Made by a program: the position numbers and the translations under genes. This document shows, piece by piece, positions 28,278-37,668 of a stretch of DNA of 64,000 nucleotides. Origin of the DNA: Arcicella gelida (GTDB taxonomy: Bacteria > Bacteroidota > Bacteroidia > Cytophagales > Spirosomataceae). The notes under the pieces were generated by a model. It was given only the letters and a program-made list of their open reading frames with translations, was not told the DNA's origin and did no database searches. Where the stretch lies: positions 62,001-126,000 of the forward strand of contig NZ_JAYGIL010000008.1 in assembly GCF_034931025.1 (NCBI RefSeq). The letters are read 5' to 3'. How positions within the stretch are numbered: position 1 is the stretch's first letter; every line of letters begins with the position of its first letter.

Positions 28278-30563
28278 TTAGGTATTAATAACTGAATGTT
28301 CCAATTCAGATTTGAGTGGAAAAACAACCGTGAGTGTTAAACCATGTTGGTTTTGAACTTCTAGAGTTCCTTCTAATTGCTCACTCAAACCTCGCATCAA
28401 GCTCATTCCTAATGAGTTACTCTCCTCAACATCAAAGTCTTCCGGCAAACCAATTCCATTGTCGGAAATACTTAATTTGCATAATTTTTCAGATTCACTT
28501 TTTAGCATTATTCTTACTTCGCCTCTTCCAACTGGAAAAGCATATTTCACGGCATTGCTGATGGCTTCATTGAGGATTAATCCAACAGGTACGGCTTGCC
28601 CAACATCTAATATGATAGGGTCAGTCATTAAATCAAAACTTAGCCTTTTATCTATATTAAAACTCTCTCGAATATAAGACACCAATTCCCTAATATACCA
28701 TTCCATATCTATCGTTGCCAAATTTTCGGTTTGATATAATTTTTGGTGAATCAATGAAATAGCGTGCATACGATGCTGACTGTTCCGAATGGCTTCAAGG
28801 GCATCTTGATTGTGTAAATGTGCAGATTGTGTATTCAATAAGCTAATAACAATTTGTAAATTGTTTTTTACTCGGTGATGAATTTCCCGAATCAGCCACT
28901 CTTTTTCGTTCAATAGTCTCTTGAGTAAATCGTTTTGCTGGTTGATTTCTATCTGTTTTTGCTCAAGTTGGGCATTGTTTTTTTTCTTGAGTTGATAGCG
29001 ATTATACCCCATTAAAAGGAGTATAATTAGCACAAAAGCACCACTTATCGCAATAATTTTAATGATTCTATCATTTCGGATAGTTGCATTCTGTAATTCA
29101 CTTTTTTGGGTTAATAATAGAATATTTTTATCTTTTTGTTCAGTATCAAATTGAATTTGTAGATTAGAAATTTGCTTCGTTTTATCAGCATTCAATACCG
29201 AATCCGAATATGATTTATATAATTTATAATGTTTAATGGCTTCGGAAAGATTGCCCGTAGCAGAATCTGCTTTAAACCAAGTAAGGTAATTTTCGTAAAG
29301 CATCTTATTATTTTTGACACTGTTTGAAAGCTTTTCTTGGTCTATCAAAAATGAATACGCTTTTTCGGGTTGCTTAGTATCTAAATAATAGCGGATAATG
29401 GCATGATTAAGATACATTTGGTGAATGTTTTCTTTAGGTTCAGAACGATTAAGTAGCAATAATTTTTTGAAGTAAGGTTTTGCTTTATCCAATTGCTTCA
29501 ATTCTAAATAAATCATTACATAGAGATATGGAATTCTGCCTTTGCTATGAAAATCGTTAGGTGGATACTTTTTTTCAATAAATGCTACTTGGTTTAAGGC
29601 TGCTTTATAATCTTTTAACTTCATATACGAAGTAACAATATTGGCAAGAATGATTCTCAGATAATTGGTATCATTGTATTTTTCGGCGATGGAAGCTGCT
29701 TTTTTCCAATACTCCAAAGCCTTATCATATTGCTTTAAGTAATGACAACTAAGTCCTAATTTATTATAGATAGAACTGAGTTGTAAACTTTCATCCCCAA
29801 GTGATTCTGCGGTTCTCACTGCCAAAAGTCCGTATTTAATAGAAAGTTCATAATTTCCCATTTGGGTATAAACACCCGAAATAATGTTATATACACCTTG
29901 CAAATCCTTAAAATGAATTTCTTGATAAATTTTCAAGGCAATTTTTAATTGTTCGATTGCCTCATTAGACTTTCCGAGTATGCTGTAATAATCGCCCAAC
30001 ATTTTTCTTGAAGTTGCTTCATCTTCTAGGGCATTATCTTTATGATATAATTGAACAGCCTTGTGATAATAGGCAATTTTTGTGGCTATTCCGTCGAGTT
30101 CATTGTTTTGAAATTGTGCAAAAGTTGTAAAAAAATCCCCTTGTTGTTGATACAATTTATTCTTTTTAGCAAACAGAAAAGCCCGTTTTAATTGAATAAT
30201 AGCTTTGTTCCGAAACCCCATTTCTGAGTAGATTTTTCCTTGTAGAATCATCGCATCGGCAATTCCACTGGTATAAGAAAGCTTTTTACTTATCTCTAAG
30301 GCTTGGTATTGAAAAGTAATGGCACTATCTAAATCAACTTTTAGTTCGCCTGGTTTTTCTAAACAATATCTTCCATATTCAAGTAATAAATCAACTCTTC
30401 TGCTACTATTTTCAGCTGTTGTTTTTAATCCTTCTCGTACCGCACGAAGCTCTTCTTGTCGTTTACCAAAACTTTTTTGTGGGCAACAGATACCCTGTAC
30501 CAAATACAATACAAAGGCTAAAAGCAAAGTTTGCTTGTTGAACAAGGGTATGTGTTTTCCCAT
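28278..30563 (-). CDS. TPR-containing HisKA_2 sensor histidine kinase
   Basis: 761 residues. It has an N-terminal signal or anchor (TLLLAFVLYLVQG) and TPR repeats over about residues 60-430, followed by one transmembrane helix near 500 (IIAISGAFVLIILLLMGY). A short coiled coil leads to the HisKA_2 phospho-acceptor motif 'EIHHRVKNNLQIVISLL' (near 563), and a HATPase_c domain has the N-box 'LNEAISNAVKYAF' and 'DNGIGLPED'. The TPR part would be periplasmic. It is co-transcribed with the NtrC-type regulator. HisKA_2 kinases in Bacteroidota are more often paired with LytTR regulators, so the sigma-54 partner is notable. Confidence 0.92.
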   Translation of the reverse strand: MGKHIPLFNKQTLLLAFVLYLVQGICCPQKSFGKRQEELRAVREGLKTTAENSSRRVDLLLEYGRYCLEKPGELKVDLDSAITFQYQALEISKKLSYTSGIADAMILQGKIYSEMGFRNKAIIQLKRAFLFAKKNKLYQQQGDFFTTFAQFQNNELDGIATKIAYYHKAVQLYHKDNALEDEATSRKMLGDYYSILGKSNEAIEQLKIALKIYQEIHFKDLQGVYNIISGVYTQMGNYELSIKYGLLAVRTAESLGDESLQLSSIYNKLGLSCHYLKQYDKALEYWKKAASIAEKYNDTNYLRIILANIVTSYMKLKDYKAALNQVAFIEKKYPPNDFHSKGRIPYLYVMIYLELKQLDKAKPYFKKLLLLNRSEPKENIHQMYLNHAIIRYYLDTKQPEKAYSFLIDQEKLSNSVKNNKMLYENYLTWFKADSATGNLSEAIKHYKLYKSYSDSVLNADKTKQISNLQIQFDTEQKDKNILLLTQKSELQNATIRNDRIIKIIAISGAFVLIILLLMGYNRYQLKKKNNAQLEQKQIEINQQNDLLKRLLNEKEWLIREIHHRVKNNLQIVISLLNTQSAHLHNQDALEAIRNSQHRMHAISLIHQKLYQTENLATIDMEWYIRELVSYIRESFNIDKRLSFDLMTDPIILDVGQAVPVGLILNEAISNAVKYAFPVGRGEVRIMLKSESEKLCKLSISDNGIGLPEDFDVEESNSLGMSLMRGLSEQLEGTLEVQNQHGLTLTVVFPLKSELEHSVINT

Positions 30564-30575
30564 ATTTTCTAATGA

Positions 30576-31055
30576 TTATTTTAAATGTACTCGTAACATC
30601 CAAGCCATTTTTTCATGTCTTTCCATTAAGCCTGTAATAAAATCACTCGTTCCTAAATCATGATATTCCGTAGCAAATTTATTGATGTTTTCTCGTAAAT
30701 GAATAATCACCGTTTGATGGTCGGACAAAAGTTCTTTGATGTATCCCGCACTATCATTTTCTTCACGAGATTCTTCGCTTAGGTGCGTCAGTTGTAGATA
30801 CATTTTTAAAGTAGCTGGTGCATAATGTCCAATGGCACGAATTCTTTCGGCTACATCATCCATTACTTCGTCTAATTGTTCGTATTGACTTTCAAAAAAT
30901 TTATGGATTGAATAAAAATCTGGTCCTTCTACGTTCCAGTGTGCATTTCTGGTTTTGGTATAAAGTACAAATTCATCCGCTAATATTTTTGAAAGTTCTA
31001 GGGCTACATCTGCTCTATTTGTTTCAGAAATGCCTATTTCCGTTCTTTTGTTCAT
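30576..31055 (-). CDS. dps: Dps-family DNA-binding ferritin
   Basis: 159 residues, the usual Dps length. Ferroxidase-site residues are present: H in 'RNAHWNVEGPDFYSIHKFFE' (two His plus Asp) and 'EQLDEVMDDVAERIRAIG'. Dps forms a dodecamer that oxidises and stores iron and protects DNA under oxidative stress. The start is 18 bp before the kinase start region, on the same strand, so read-through into the kinase gene is possible. The next gene upstream is separated from it by a terminator hairpin. Confidence 0.95.
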   Translation of the reverse strand: MNKRTEIGISETNRADVALELSKILADEFVLYTKTRNAHWNVEGPDFYSIHKFFESQYEQLDEVMDDVAERIRAIGHYAPATLKMYLQLTHLSEESREENDSAGYIKELLSDHQTVIIHLRENINKFATEYHDLGTSDFITGLMERHEKMAWMLRVHLK

Positions 31056-31120
31056 GGTCTGAAATGTTTTTAGTAATACCTTTTAGCATTACAACAATGT
31101 ATTCTTTCTACGAAAAGATG

Positions 31121-31160
31121 ATAACTTTAGGCAATAGAAAAGCCTATTACCTAAAGTTAT
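31121..31160 (-). terminator. Terminator hairpin between hydrolase and dps genes
   Basis: Perfect 11-bp stem ATAACTTTAGG (31121-31131) with CCTAAAGTTAT (31150-31160). It lies just after the stop of the alpha/beta hydrolase gene. Confidence 0.65.
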
Positions 31161-31170
31161 GTTATTATTT

Positions 31171-31992
31171 TTACGCTTTAACAAATGCTAAAATATCGGC
31201 ATTGATTGTAGCCGCTTCTGTCGTTGGCATTCCATGCGGAAAACCTGGGTAAGAAATAAGCGTACCGTTTTTCAAAAGCTTAACCGCTTTTACCGCCGTA
31301 AGTTCAAAAGGAACTATTTGGTCGTCTTCGCCATGCAAAACAAGTACTGGAATATCCACAGCTTTGAGGTCTTCGGTAAAATCTGTTTCTGAAAATACGT
31401 TCACACAGTTGTAATGAGCAACGATTCCTCCCATCATTCCCTGACGCCACCAATTATCTCTGATACCTTGCGAAATTTTAGCTCCTTCACGGTTATAGCC
31501 AAAAAATGGAATCGTAAAATCCTGAAAGTACTGAGGTCTTTGTGTTGCTGTTCCTTCACGAATACCGTCAAATACCGACATCGGAATACCTTCTGGATTA
31601 CTCTCTGTTTGAACCATAATAGGTGTTACGGCACTAATCAAAATCGCTTTTGCTACTCTTCCTTGCCCATGTTTTGCCACATATCTGATTACTTCTCCCC
31701 CACCGGTAGAGTGACCAATGTGTACCGCATTTTTTAAATCAAGTACTTCTGTAAGTTCTGCTACGTCTGCGGCATAAGTATCCATGTCATGTCCTTCTGC
31801 GGTTTGGGTAGATCTACCATGTCCACGACGGTCGTGGGCAATTACTCTAAATCCTTGATTGACGAAAAACATCATTTGTGCGTCCCAATCGTCGCTTGAT
31901 AATGGCCAACCGTGATGAAAAAAAAGTGGTTGTCCTGTTCCCCAGTCTTTGTAATAGATTTCTGTTCCGTCTTTTACTGTAATCTTGCTCAT
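31171..31992 (-). CDS. Alpha/beta hydrolase, non-heme chloroperoxidase/arylesterase type
   Basis: 273 residues with the complete catalytic triad: nucleophile S95 in 'GHSTGGG', Asp in 'VLHGEDDQIVPF' (about 223) and His in 'GFPHGMP' (about 252). The oxyanion motif is 'HHGWPLSSDDW'. These fit the cofactor-free haloperoxidase/arylesterase group, which hydrolyse esters and show perhydrolase activity. There is no signal peptide, so it is cytoplasmic. The neighbourhood (Dps, DoxX, ring-cleaving dioxygenase) suggests a stress or aromatic-compound role. The substrate is unknown. Confidence 0.92.
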   Translation of the reverse strand: MSKITVKDGTEIYYKDWGTGQPLFFHHGWPLSSDDWDAQMMFFVNQGFRVIAHDRRGHGRSTQTAEGHDMDTYAADVAELTEVLDLKNAVHIGHSTGGGEVIRYVAKHGQGRVAKAILISAVTPIMVQTESNPEGIPMSVFDGIREGTATQRPQYFQDFTIPFFGYNREGAKISQGIRDNWWRQGMMGGIVAHYNCVNVFSETDFTEDLKAVDIPVLVLHGEDDQIVPFELTAVKAVKLLKNGTLISYPGFPHGMPTTEAATINADILAFVKA

Positions 31993-32082
31993 GTTTTTGA
32001 AGGTTTAATTGTAAATAATAAATTATGATATAAAAATTGTTAACAAATGATGTTCTGGTATTACACTTATGATTTTATCAAT

Positions 32083-32526
32083 TTAAAAGGAACGGATAAT
32101 CACAACGCCAGCAATTATTAAAAGCATTCCGATAACTCTAAAAATATTGATGCTATGTTGAGCTTGTACTAGGATATTAAAATGATCAAGCAATAGTGAG
32201 ATAAACAATTGTCCTGCAACCACTAATCCAAAAGTAAGTGCTGGACCTAAACGTGGAAATGCCAATACAATGGTTGTTACATAAAATGCCCCTAACACGC
32301 CTGCAAGCCAAGTATGTGCTGGAACGTTTCGTAATTCGGAGACGCTAAAGCCTTGTTTGGTTACTCCTGCATAGATTAACATCACAATTGTGCCAACAGC
32401 AAACGAAATAAGTGATGCCCATACGGGACTCTCAATAGCTTTACCCATTTTGGTATTGAGTCCAGCTTGAATTGGTAGCAAAGAGCCTGCTAAGACTACC
32501 AGAAAAATCCATATAAACTTAGTCAT
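32083..32526 (-). CDS. DMT-superfamily small transporter (DUF606/YdcZ type)
   Basis: 147 residues with about five hydrophobic helices. The beginning 'PIQAGLNTKMGKAIESPVWASLISF' is characteristic of the DUF606/YdcZ half-size members of the drug/metabolite transporter superfamily. They probably act as dimers. The gene overlaps the end of doxX by 8 bp, so it is translationally coupled to it. Confidence 0.87.
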   Translation of the reverse strand: MTKFIWIFLVVLAGSLLPIQAGLNTKMGKAIESPVWASLISFAVGTIVMLIYAGVTKQGFSVSELRNVPAHTWLAGVLGAFYVTTIVLAFPRLGPALTFGLVVAGQLFISLLLDHFNILVQAQHSINIFRVIGMLLIIAGVVIIRSF

Positions 32527-32977
32527 GATTGATGGTATTTTGGGATATGATATTGTCTAAACTATATTTTCCTGCACCCGTAAACGTTAAAAAAAGAAAA
32601 CAAATACTATACATAAATGGTACGTCTCTCACTAATAGACTGTCGTTACCATGTACAATAAAGTACCCCGAAAGGGTTACTGCTAAAACTGGAAGTGTTA
32701 CCAAACGGGTAAATAAACCTAAAATGATTAATACAGGACAAATAAAATTTGCGGCTAAAGCTACACTATCATTTATCCATTGTGGAAAGCCATAAGGATT
32801 AGGAATTACTTCTGCCACTCCATTGTTCAATCCTAATTTTTTCAGTCCGTGAACTATTATTAATTCAAGACTAAGAGCGATTCTGAAAAACAAAAGGGAG
32901 TAACTCAGGCCTTTATTTTCCAACTCATTCAATAATAAACCTTTAATAAGACTTTTATCTTTTTTTACATCATTCAT
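32519..32977 (-). CDS. DoxX-family membrane protein
   Basis: 152 residues with four hydrophobic helices. 'RIALSLELIIVHGLKKLG' at the start, 'NFICPVLIILGLFTRL' and 'SGYFIVHGND' match the DoxX/DoxD family of small quinone-linked membrane proteins, often associated with oxidative or thiol stress. It sits 44 bp downstream of the ring-cleaving dioxygenase and overlaps the DMT gene, so the three form an operon. Confidence 0.85.
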   Translation of the reverse strand: MNDVKKDKSLIKGLLLNELENKGLSYSLLFFRIALSLELIIVHGLKKLGLNNGVAEVIPNPYGFPQWINDSVALAANFICPVLIILGLFTRLVTLPVLAVTLSGYFIVHGNDSLLVRDVPFMYSICFLFLTFTGAGKYSLDNIISQNTINHD

Positions 32978-33021
32978 ATATTGAGAGGGATTTATTCCTT
33001 TACGTTGAATTCCTTAGTTAA

Positions 33022-33960
33022 TCAATCAAGCACTGCTAGTTGTTTCTCAATTTTCTTCCGATCTGATTCATATTGTGCAGGTAGTTTTAGATTTTTGCCC
33101 AATTCTGCCAAAGGTTCATCTACCGTAAAGCCCGGATTTTCGGTAGCAATTTCAAAGAGTATTCCGCCTGGTTCTCTGAAATACAAAGAGTGGAAATAGT
33201 TTCTATCAATTTGATGTGTAATATCTAATCCGATACTTTTGATTTTCTCTCTGAATTGCATCAATACTTCATCATTTTTTACCCTAAACGCCACATGATG
33301 CACAATGCCACCCGCTACCCAACCACGAGGTTCTTCGGGGTATTCAACAATATCAATAATGGCAGCAGTATCAATGGCTTTTGTGGCATAACGATAGTTT
33401 ACGCCATCTTTTTGGATGAGTTCATAACCAAATATTGCTGTTAAGATTTGGGCTGTGGGGGCATATTCATTCAGTGTAAGTGTTACACTATGAAAACCTT
33501 TCAAGGCTACTGCTTGCTTGATTTCATCGGTTTCCCAAGCGATGCGATTATCGGGCTTTTCGGTTTCGATTAACTGAAGCTTCAATCCATCTGGGTCGAT
33601 GAATGTTAGGTACTTTTCGCCAAATTTCACGGCTGGTTTATTGTAAATTACGCCATGATTTTCAAAACGCTCCATCCAGAAATCAAGACTGCCTTTTGGT
33701 ACAGAATAGCCTATTTCAGTAGCAATGCCTGCTCCTCTCAAGCCCCTTCCGACGCTTTTTCCCCAAGGAAAAAAAGTGAGAATTGTGCCTGCATTACCAA
33801 ACTCATCTCCGAAATAAAAATGATAAGTATAAGGGTCGTCGAAATTGACGGTTTTCTTGATAAATCTCAATCCTAATACTTTCGTATAAAAATCAAAATT
33901 ACTTTTGGCATCGCCAGCAATGGCTGTAATGTGGTGAATACCTAAGATTGTGTCTTCCAT
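33022..33960 (-). CDS. Ring-cleaving dioxygenase (MhqO-like, two VOC modules)
   Basis: 312 residues with two vicinal-oxygen-chelate (glyoxalase-fold) modules. The first starts 'GIHHITAIAGDAKSNFDFYT' and the second near residue 153 at 'GFHSVTLTLNEYAPTA'. Metal ligands are visible as H9/H10, 'VHHVAFRV' (about 220) and Glu in 'GGILFEIATE' (about 280). The family includes MhqO/MhqA proteins linked to hydroquinone and catechol degradation or resistance. It is the first gene of a dioxygenase-DoxX-DMT operon. The exact substrate cannot be read from sequence. Confidence 0.9.
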   Translation of the reverse strand: MEDTILGIHHITAIAGDAKSNFDFYTKVLGLRFIKKTVNFDDPYTYHFYFGDEFGNAGTILTFFPWGKSVGRGLRGAGIATEIGYSVPKGSLDFWMERFENHGVIYNKPAVKFGEKYLTFIDPDGLKLQLIETEKPDNRIAWETDEIKQAVALKGFHSVTLTLNEYAPTAQILTAIFGYELIQKDGVNYRYATKAIDTAAIIDIVEYPEEPRGWVAGGIVHHVAFRVKNDEVLMQFREKIKSIGLDITHQIDRNYFHSLYFREPGGILFEIATENPGFTVDEPLAELGKNLKLPAQYESDRKKIEKQLAVLD

Positions 33961-34033
33961 GTTTATAGTTTATTTAAGAGGCTTGACTTTATATGAATTT
34001 CATAGCAATAATCTATTGATAATCAAGCAATAC

Positions 34034-34420
34034 TTATTTGTTAAGATATTCGGTCAGGCGTTGATATTGGCATTCAGCACAGACAAAACTTTGTTCAATC
34101 AAGGCTATCTCACGAGCTATTTGCTGAGAATGAGCTACATTTTCAGCGTCAAAAATTCGGTAGATTTTTTCGCATATACTGATGTTCTGATAATACATTT
34201 CCAATAAGCGTAACAACTCTTGTTTTATCTTTTGCAGTTCTTCTAACACCTTAACATCGCTTACTTCCCAACAATATTGGTTCAAGAAAGATAGCCCTGC
34301 TTGCATTTGCTCAACATCCGTCTGTAATCTTTCATGATACGTTTTTATCGTTGAAACAACAACCTGATATTCAAGAGTAAGCAAAGTATCCATAACCTTA
34401 TTGAGTAAATTTAGAAGCAT
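34034..34420 (-). CDS. Hypothetical helical protein
   Basis: 128 residues that I do not recognise. The sequence is almost entirely amphipathic helix with heptad-like leucines, suggesting a small helical bundle or coiled coil. A 'CAECQYQR' pair of cysteines near the C-terminus could bind metal. No signal peptide is present. It follows the porin gene by 12 bp on the same strand and is probably the last gene of the isochorismatase-amidohydrolase-porin operon. Confidence 0.65.
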   Translation of the reverse strand: MLLNLLNKVMDTLLTLEYQVVVSTIKTYHERLQTDVEQMQAGLSFLNQYCWEVSDVKVLEELQKIKQELLRLLEMYYQNISICEKIYRIFDAENVAHSQQIAREIALIEQSFVCAECQYQRLTEYLNK

Positions 34421-34432
34421 TCCTGATTGTAT

Positions 34433-35803
34433 CTAAAACTTAAATTGTGTGGTAAAAGCAGTAAACAAAATATCTTTGCCAGTACTTACTTCTTTCAAAT
34501 AATCACCTGTTTCAAACCAAGTGCCTTCGAGCCGAAAGAATAAAAATGGATTGAGTTGATAATTAAATTCTGCCGACAATTGTGTACCGATAAACTGGTC
34601 GTTGGTATTTTTTCCTGAATAAATCAGCGACATATTGGGGGCATAAATGCCATCTTTTCGACTAAGTCGCCAGAAAATATCGTAATCAATTCCAAACTCT
34701 AATCGTTCGTTCAGTTCCAAATCAAGCGATGGGTGAAAATCGAATAAATTGGCTGGACCAATCAGTGCTGCCAAACCAAAATATGCACCTTTGGGGTAAA
34801 GCGGATTAAAAGTTTGTAAACGATTATCACCCAAATTTCTATCGCCCGAAATGGCTTCTGTTTTCAGACCCAATTTGGGTTTCAATGCCAGTTGACTGAA
34901 TTGATAAGTTGTATTTGACGAAAGTGTCCAAGCCGAAATTTGTTGCTGTGCAAATGTGCCAAACTGAAAAACACCTTCGAAATCATACTGCCAATCGCCT
35001 TTGTTTTTCCAGATTCTTGTACCTATCGAATGCCTTATTTCCTCCCCTTTGCCAGCGTCGAAAGTGGCTTGTTTTTTACGAATACCCAAATAATACAAGT
35101 CGATATTATTCAAAAAAGAAGCATGATTAATGACCGAATAAAAGCCCCAAAGTTGAGTATTTTTATTAAAACTGTCGTCAAAAATGCCTGCTTTGTTGGC
35201 GATTGGATGCGTATAAAAGACATCTGATTTAAGATTTTTTGCTTGAAAAATAAATTTTGCACCGTCAAAAGCCAAACGATTGTTGGGGGCTTCACGCACA
35301 GCAATCAATCGTTGTGAACCATAAGTCATTTCTTGGCGACCTACTCTCAACAGAACTGATTTATCTTTTTGTTGATATAAGAAAGCGTCTGCAAAAGCTT
35401 GGTGAATATCCAAAGTATTTTCTTCTACTGGACTCGGATTGATTCGGCTACTGGCAAGACTACTTTGTACTTGAAAAAATGCCCTGAAAGTAGGATTAAT
35501 GTGATAATCAATATGAGCCAAATAGCGAGTCAAAACATAACCGTCTTTATCAGCAGGAGTATCGCCCCAATCTTCGTTTTTAATGGCGAAGTATTGAAAC
35601 CTTACTTCGCCACCAACTGAAATGTAGCTTTCATTTGAATTCCCTATTGAACTATATTTCAAATGATTATACCAATTGTTACTTGTATCTTTTTTGAACG
35701 AAGTCCAATTTTCATCGTATCTCAACATTTTAAAAATTGGACTTTGGCCAAATGCTAAGGTATTCCAACTTAAAATTCCCATTAGCCACAACAGTTTTTT
35801 CAT
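34433..35803 (-). CDS. Alginate-export-like outer-membrane porin
   Basis: 456 residues from the ATG at 35803 (MKKLLWLMGILSW...AFGQ), a clear signal peptide; the longer frame from 35848 overlaps the upstream gene. The mature part is rich in alternating beta strands. It contains 'SVGGEVRFQYFAI', 'RVGRQEMTYGSQRLIAVRE' and an aromatic C-terminal strand 'TAFTTQFKF', matching the alginate-export/AlgE-type porin family. It would pass anionic or aromatic small molecules through the outer membrane. The start is 2 bp after the amidohydrolase stop, which implies joint expression. Confidence 0.87.
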   Translation of the reverse strand: MKKLLWLMGILSWNTLAFGQSPIFKMLRYDENWTSFKKDTSNNWYNHLKYSSIGNSNESYISVGGEVRFQYFAIKNEDWGDTPADKDGYVLTRYLAHIDYHINPTFRAFFQVQSSLASSRINPSPVEENTLDIHQAFADAFLYQQKDKSVLLRVGRQEMTYGSQRLIAVREAPNNRLAFDGAKFIFQAKNLKSDVFYTHPIANKAGIFDDSFNKNTQLWGFYSVINHASFLNNIDLYYLGIRKKQATFDAGKGEEIRHSIGTRIWKNKGDWQYDFEGVFQFGTFAQQQISAWTLSSNTTYQFSQLALKPKLGLKTEAISGDRNLGDNRLQTFNPLYPKGAYFGLAALIGPANLFDFHPSLDLELNERLEFGIDYDIFWRLSRKDGIYAPNMSLIYSGKNTNDQFIGTQLSAEFNYQLNPFLFFRLEGTWFETGDYLKEVSTGKDILFTAFTTQFKF

Positions 35804-35805
35804 AA

Positions 35806-37581
35806 CTATTTGGTTTGATAACCACCATAATATTTCACTGGGCTCCAACTTGGAATAACGGGTAAAGCTTGCGGTGCTACACTTTGGAAAGTAGTTGTAC
35901 CAAATACCACTTTACCGTCAACAATGGTCAATTCGGAAGTAATATCTTTGATTTTCTCTTCGGCTACTTCAAAATAATCATCACTTAAAATAATCAAATC
36001 AGCAAAATATCCAGCTTGAATTTTACCTTTATTTTGTTCTTTGATAAGGTTATAACCGCCCGCAGTAATCAATTTTAAAGCTGTATTTCTATCCAAAGTA
36101 TTTTCTTTTGCCATTACTTGTGTGCCACCGACAGTTTTTCCTGAAGTAATCCAGTACAAGGAAACCCAAGGATTGTACGAAGCCACACGAGTACCGTCTG
36201 TTCCCAAACCTACTGGAATCCCTAATTCAAGCATTCTTTTTACGGGCGGACTCGCTAAAGCAGCATTTTTTCCATAACGATGAATAAAACTTTCGCCTTG
36301 AAAAGCCATTCTATGCTGAATAGCAATACCGCCACCTAAAGCTTTGATGCGTTGCATATTTTCTTCACTGATGGTTTCGGCATGGTCAAAAAACCAAACT
36401 AGTCCGTTCAATGGCGTTTCTTTGTTTACTTCTTCAATCACCGCCAAATCTCTTGAAATACTTTCGTTATAAGTGGCGTGCAAACGAAACGGCCAACGAT
36501 TTTTTACCAATAATTGTAAAACAGGTTTCAAAGAACTTTCCATCGAATTAGGTAATTCTGGACGAGGGAAAAGGAAGTTTTCAAAATCTGCGGCATCAGC
36601 CACCAAGTTTTCGCCACCACCTTCTACATGATAATCTATTTCATTGATGCCATTTCCATGCTGATGCTCAAGGTCAACCAATCCAGTCCAGCGAGTATAA
36701 TCTTTTAGCTCTGTACCTTTTTTCTGAGCAAAAAGATAATAGGGAAGTCTGACTGTAATTTTGCCTGCTTTGTTGAGCGAGTCAGTAATATTGTAGTCAT
36801 CAGGAAAATTCTGAAAGCCCCCTCCTGCATCCATCACAGCCGTTACGCCCAAGTGATTAAGTTCCGTCATATATTGCAGTGTAGAATTGATTTTTTCTTC
36901 GTTATTTAATTCTGGAAGTTTTGCTAAAGTAGAATATAAAATAAAGGCATTTGGTTCGGCTACCAACAAGCCCGTCGGATTTCCGTTGCTATCTTTTTCG
37001 ATTAATCCTGCAATAGGATTCGGTGTTTCACCAGTGATATTTAATTTTTTGATTCCCGCCTGATTAAGCCATGCTTTGCCATATAAGTACAAAATAAAAG
37101 TTGGCGTATTGCCAGTGGCATCGTTGATTTCTTGGATAGTTGGTAAGCGTTTTTCTTCAAATTGGTATTCGTTCCAACCTCCTACTACTCTTACCCATTG
37201 TCCTTCGGGTGTTCTTTGGGCTTGTTCTTTCAACATTTCCAAAGCACGTTTAAGGCTTTTTACACCGTCCCAACGCAATTCAGTATTGTAAAAACGTCCA
37301 CCACGAATCACGTGCAAATGGCTATCGAACAAACCCGGCACAATGGTTTTTTGTTGAGCATCTACCAATTTTGTTTTTGCATTTTTCAGTTTTAAAATCT
37401 CTTTGTTTGTTCCCACTGCCAAGATTTTATTACCAAGTATCGCCACCGCTTCGGCTTTTTGATGCGTATCGTCGAGCGTATTAACTTTTCCGTTGAAAAG
37501 AATCATATCTGCTTTTTGTTGAGCGAAGGCGTTGCCAATCAAAGCAAAAAGTAAAAATGCGAGGGAGGATAAAGTTTTCAT
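35806..37581 (-). CDS. Exported amidohydrolase (YtcJ-like, Amidohydro_3)
   Basis: 591 residues with a signal peptide (LSSLAFLLFALIGNAFAQ). The metal motif is 'GLFDSHLHV' (about 83-91), later 'RLHATYN', 'FFDHAETIS' and 'GLGTDGTRV' supply the other ligands, and the product ends with the composite domain 'AGYFADLIILSDDYF'. This is the YtcJ-like amidohydrolase group, with diverse amide or ester substrates. It is periplasmic by prediction. Neighbours (an exported isochorismatase-like hydrolase upstream, a porin downstream) suggest a periplasmic hydrolysis module for an unknown compound. Confidence 0.92.
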   Translation of the reverse strand: MKTLSSLAFLLFALIGNAFAQQKADMILFNGKVNTLDDTHQKAEAVAILGNKILAVGTNKEILKLKNAKTKLVDAQQKTIVPGLFDSHLHVIRGGRFYNTELRWDGVKSLKRALEMLKEQAQRTPEGQWVRVVGGWNEYQFEEKRLPTIQEINDATGNTPTFILYLYGKAWLNQAGIKKLNITGETPNPIAGLIEKDSNGNPTGLLVAEPNAFILYSTLAKLPELNNEEKINSTLQYMTELNHLGVTAVMDAGGGFQNFPDDYNITDSLNKAGKITVRLPYYLFAQKKGTELKDYTRWTGLVDLEHQHGNGINEIDYHVEGGGENLVADAADFENFLFPRPELPNSMESSLKPVLQLLVKNRWPFRLHATYNESISRDLAVIEEVNKETPLNGLVWFFDHAETISEENMQRIKALGGGIAIQHRMAFQGESFIHRYGKNAALASPPVKRMLELGIPVGLGTDGTRVASYNPWVSLYWITSGKTVGGTQVMAKENTLDRNTALKLITAGGYNLIKEQNKGKIQAGYFADLIILSDDYFEVAEEKIKDITSELTIVDGKVVFGTTTFQSVAPQALPVIPSWSPVKYYGGYQTK

Positions 37582-37668
37582 ATTCGTAAGAAGAAGGGTA
37601 TTGAGGAAAGAGTTTTGTAATAAGACTTTAGGTTACTGATTAACCTAAAGTCTTTAGCTAATTATCGC

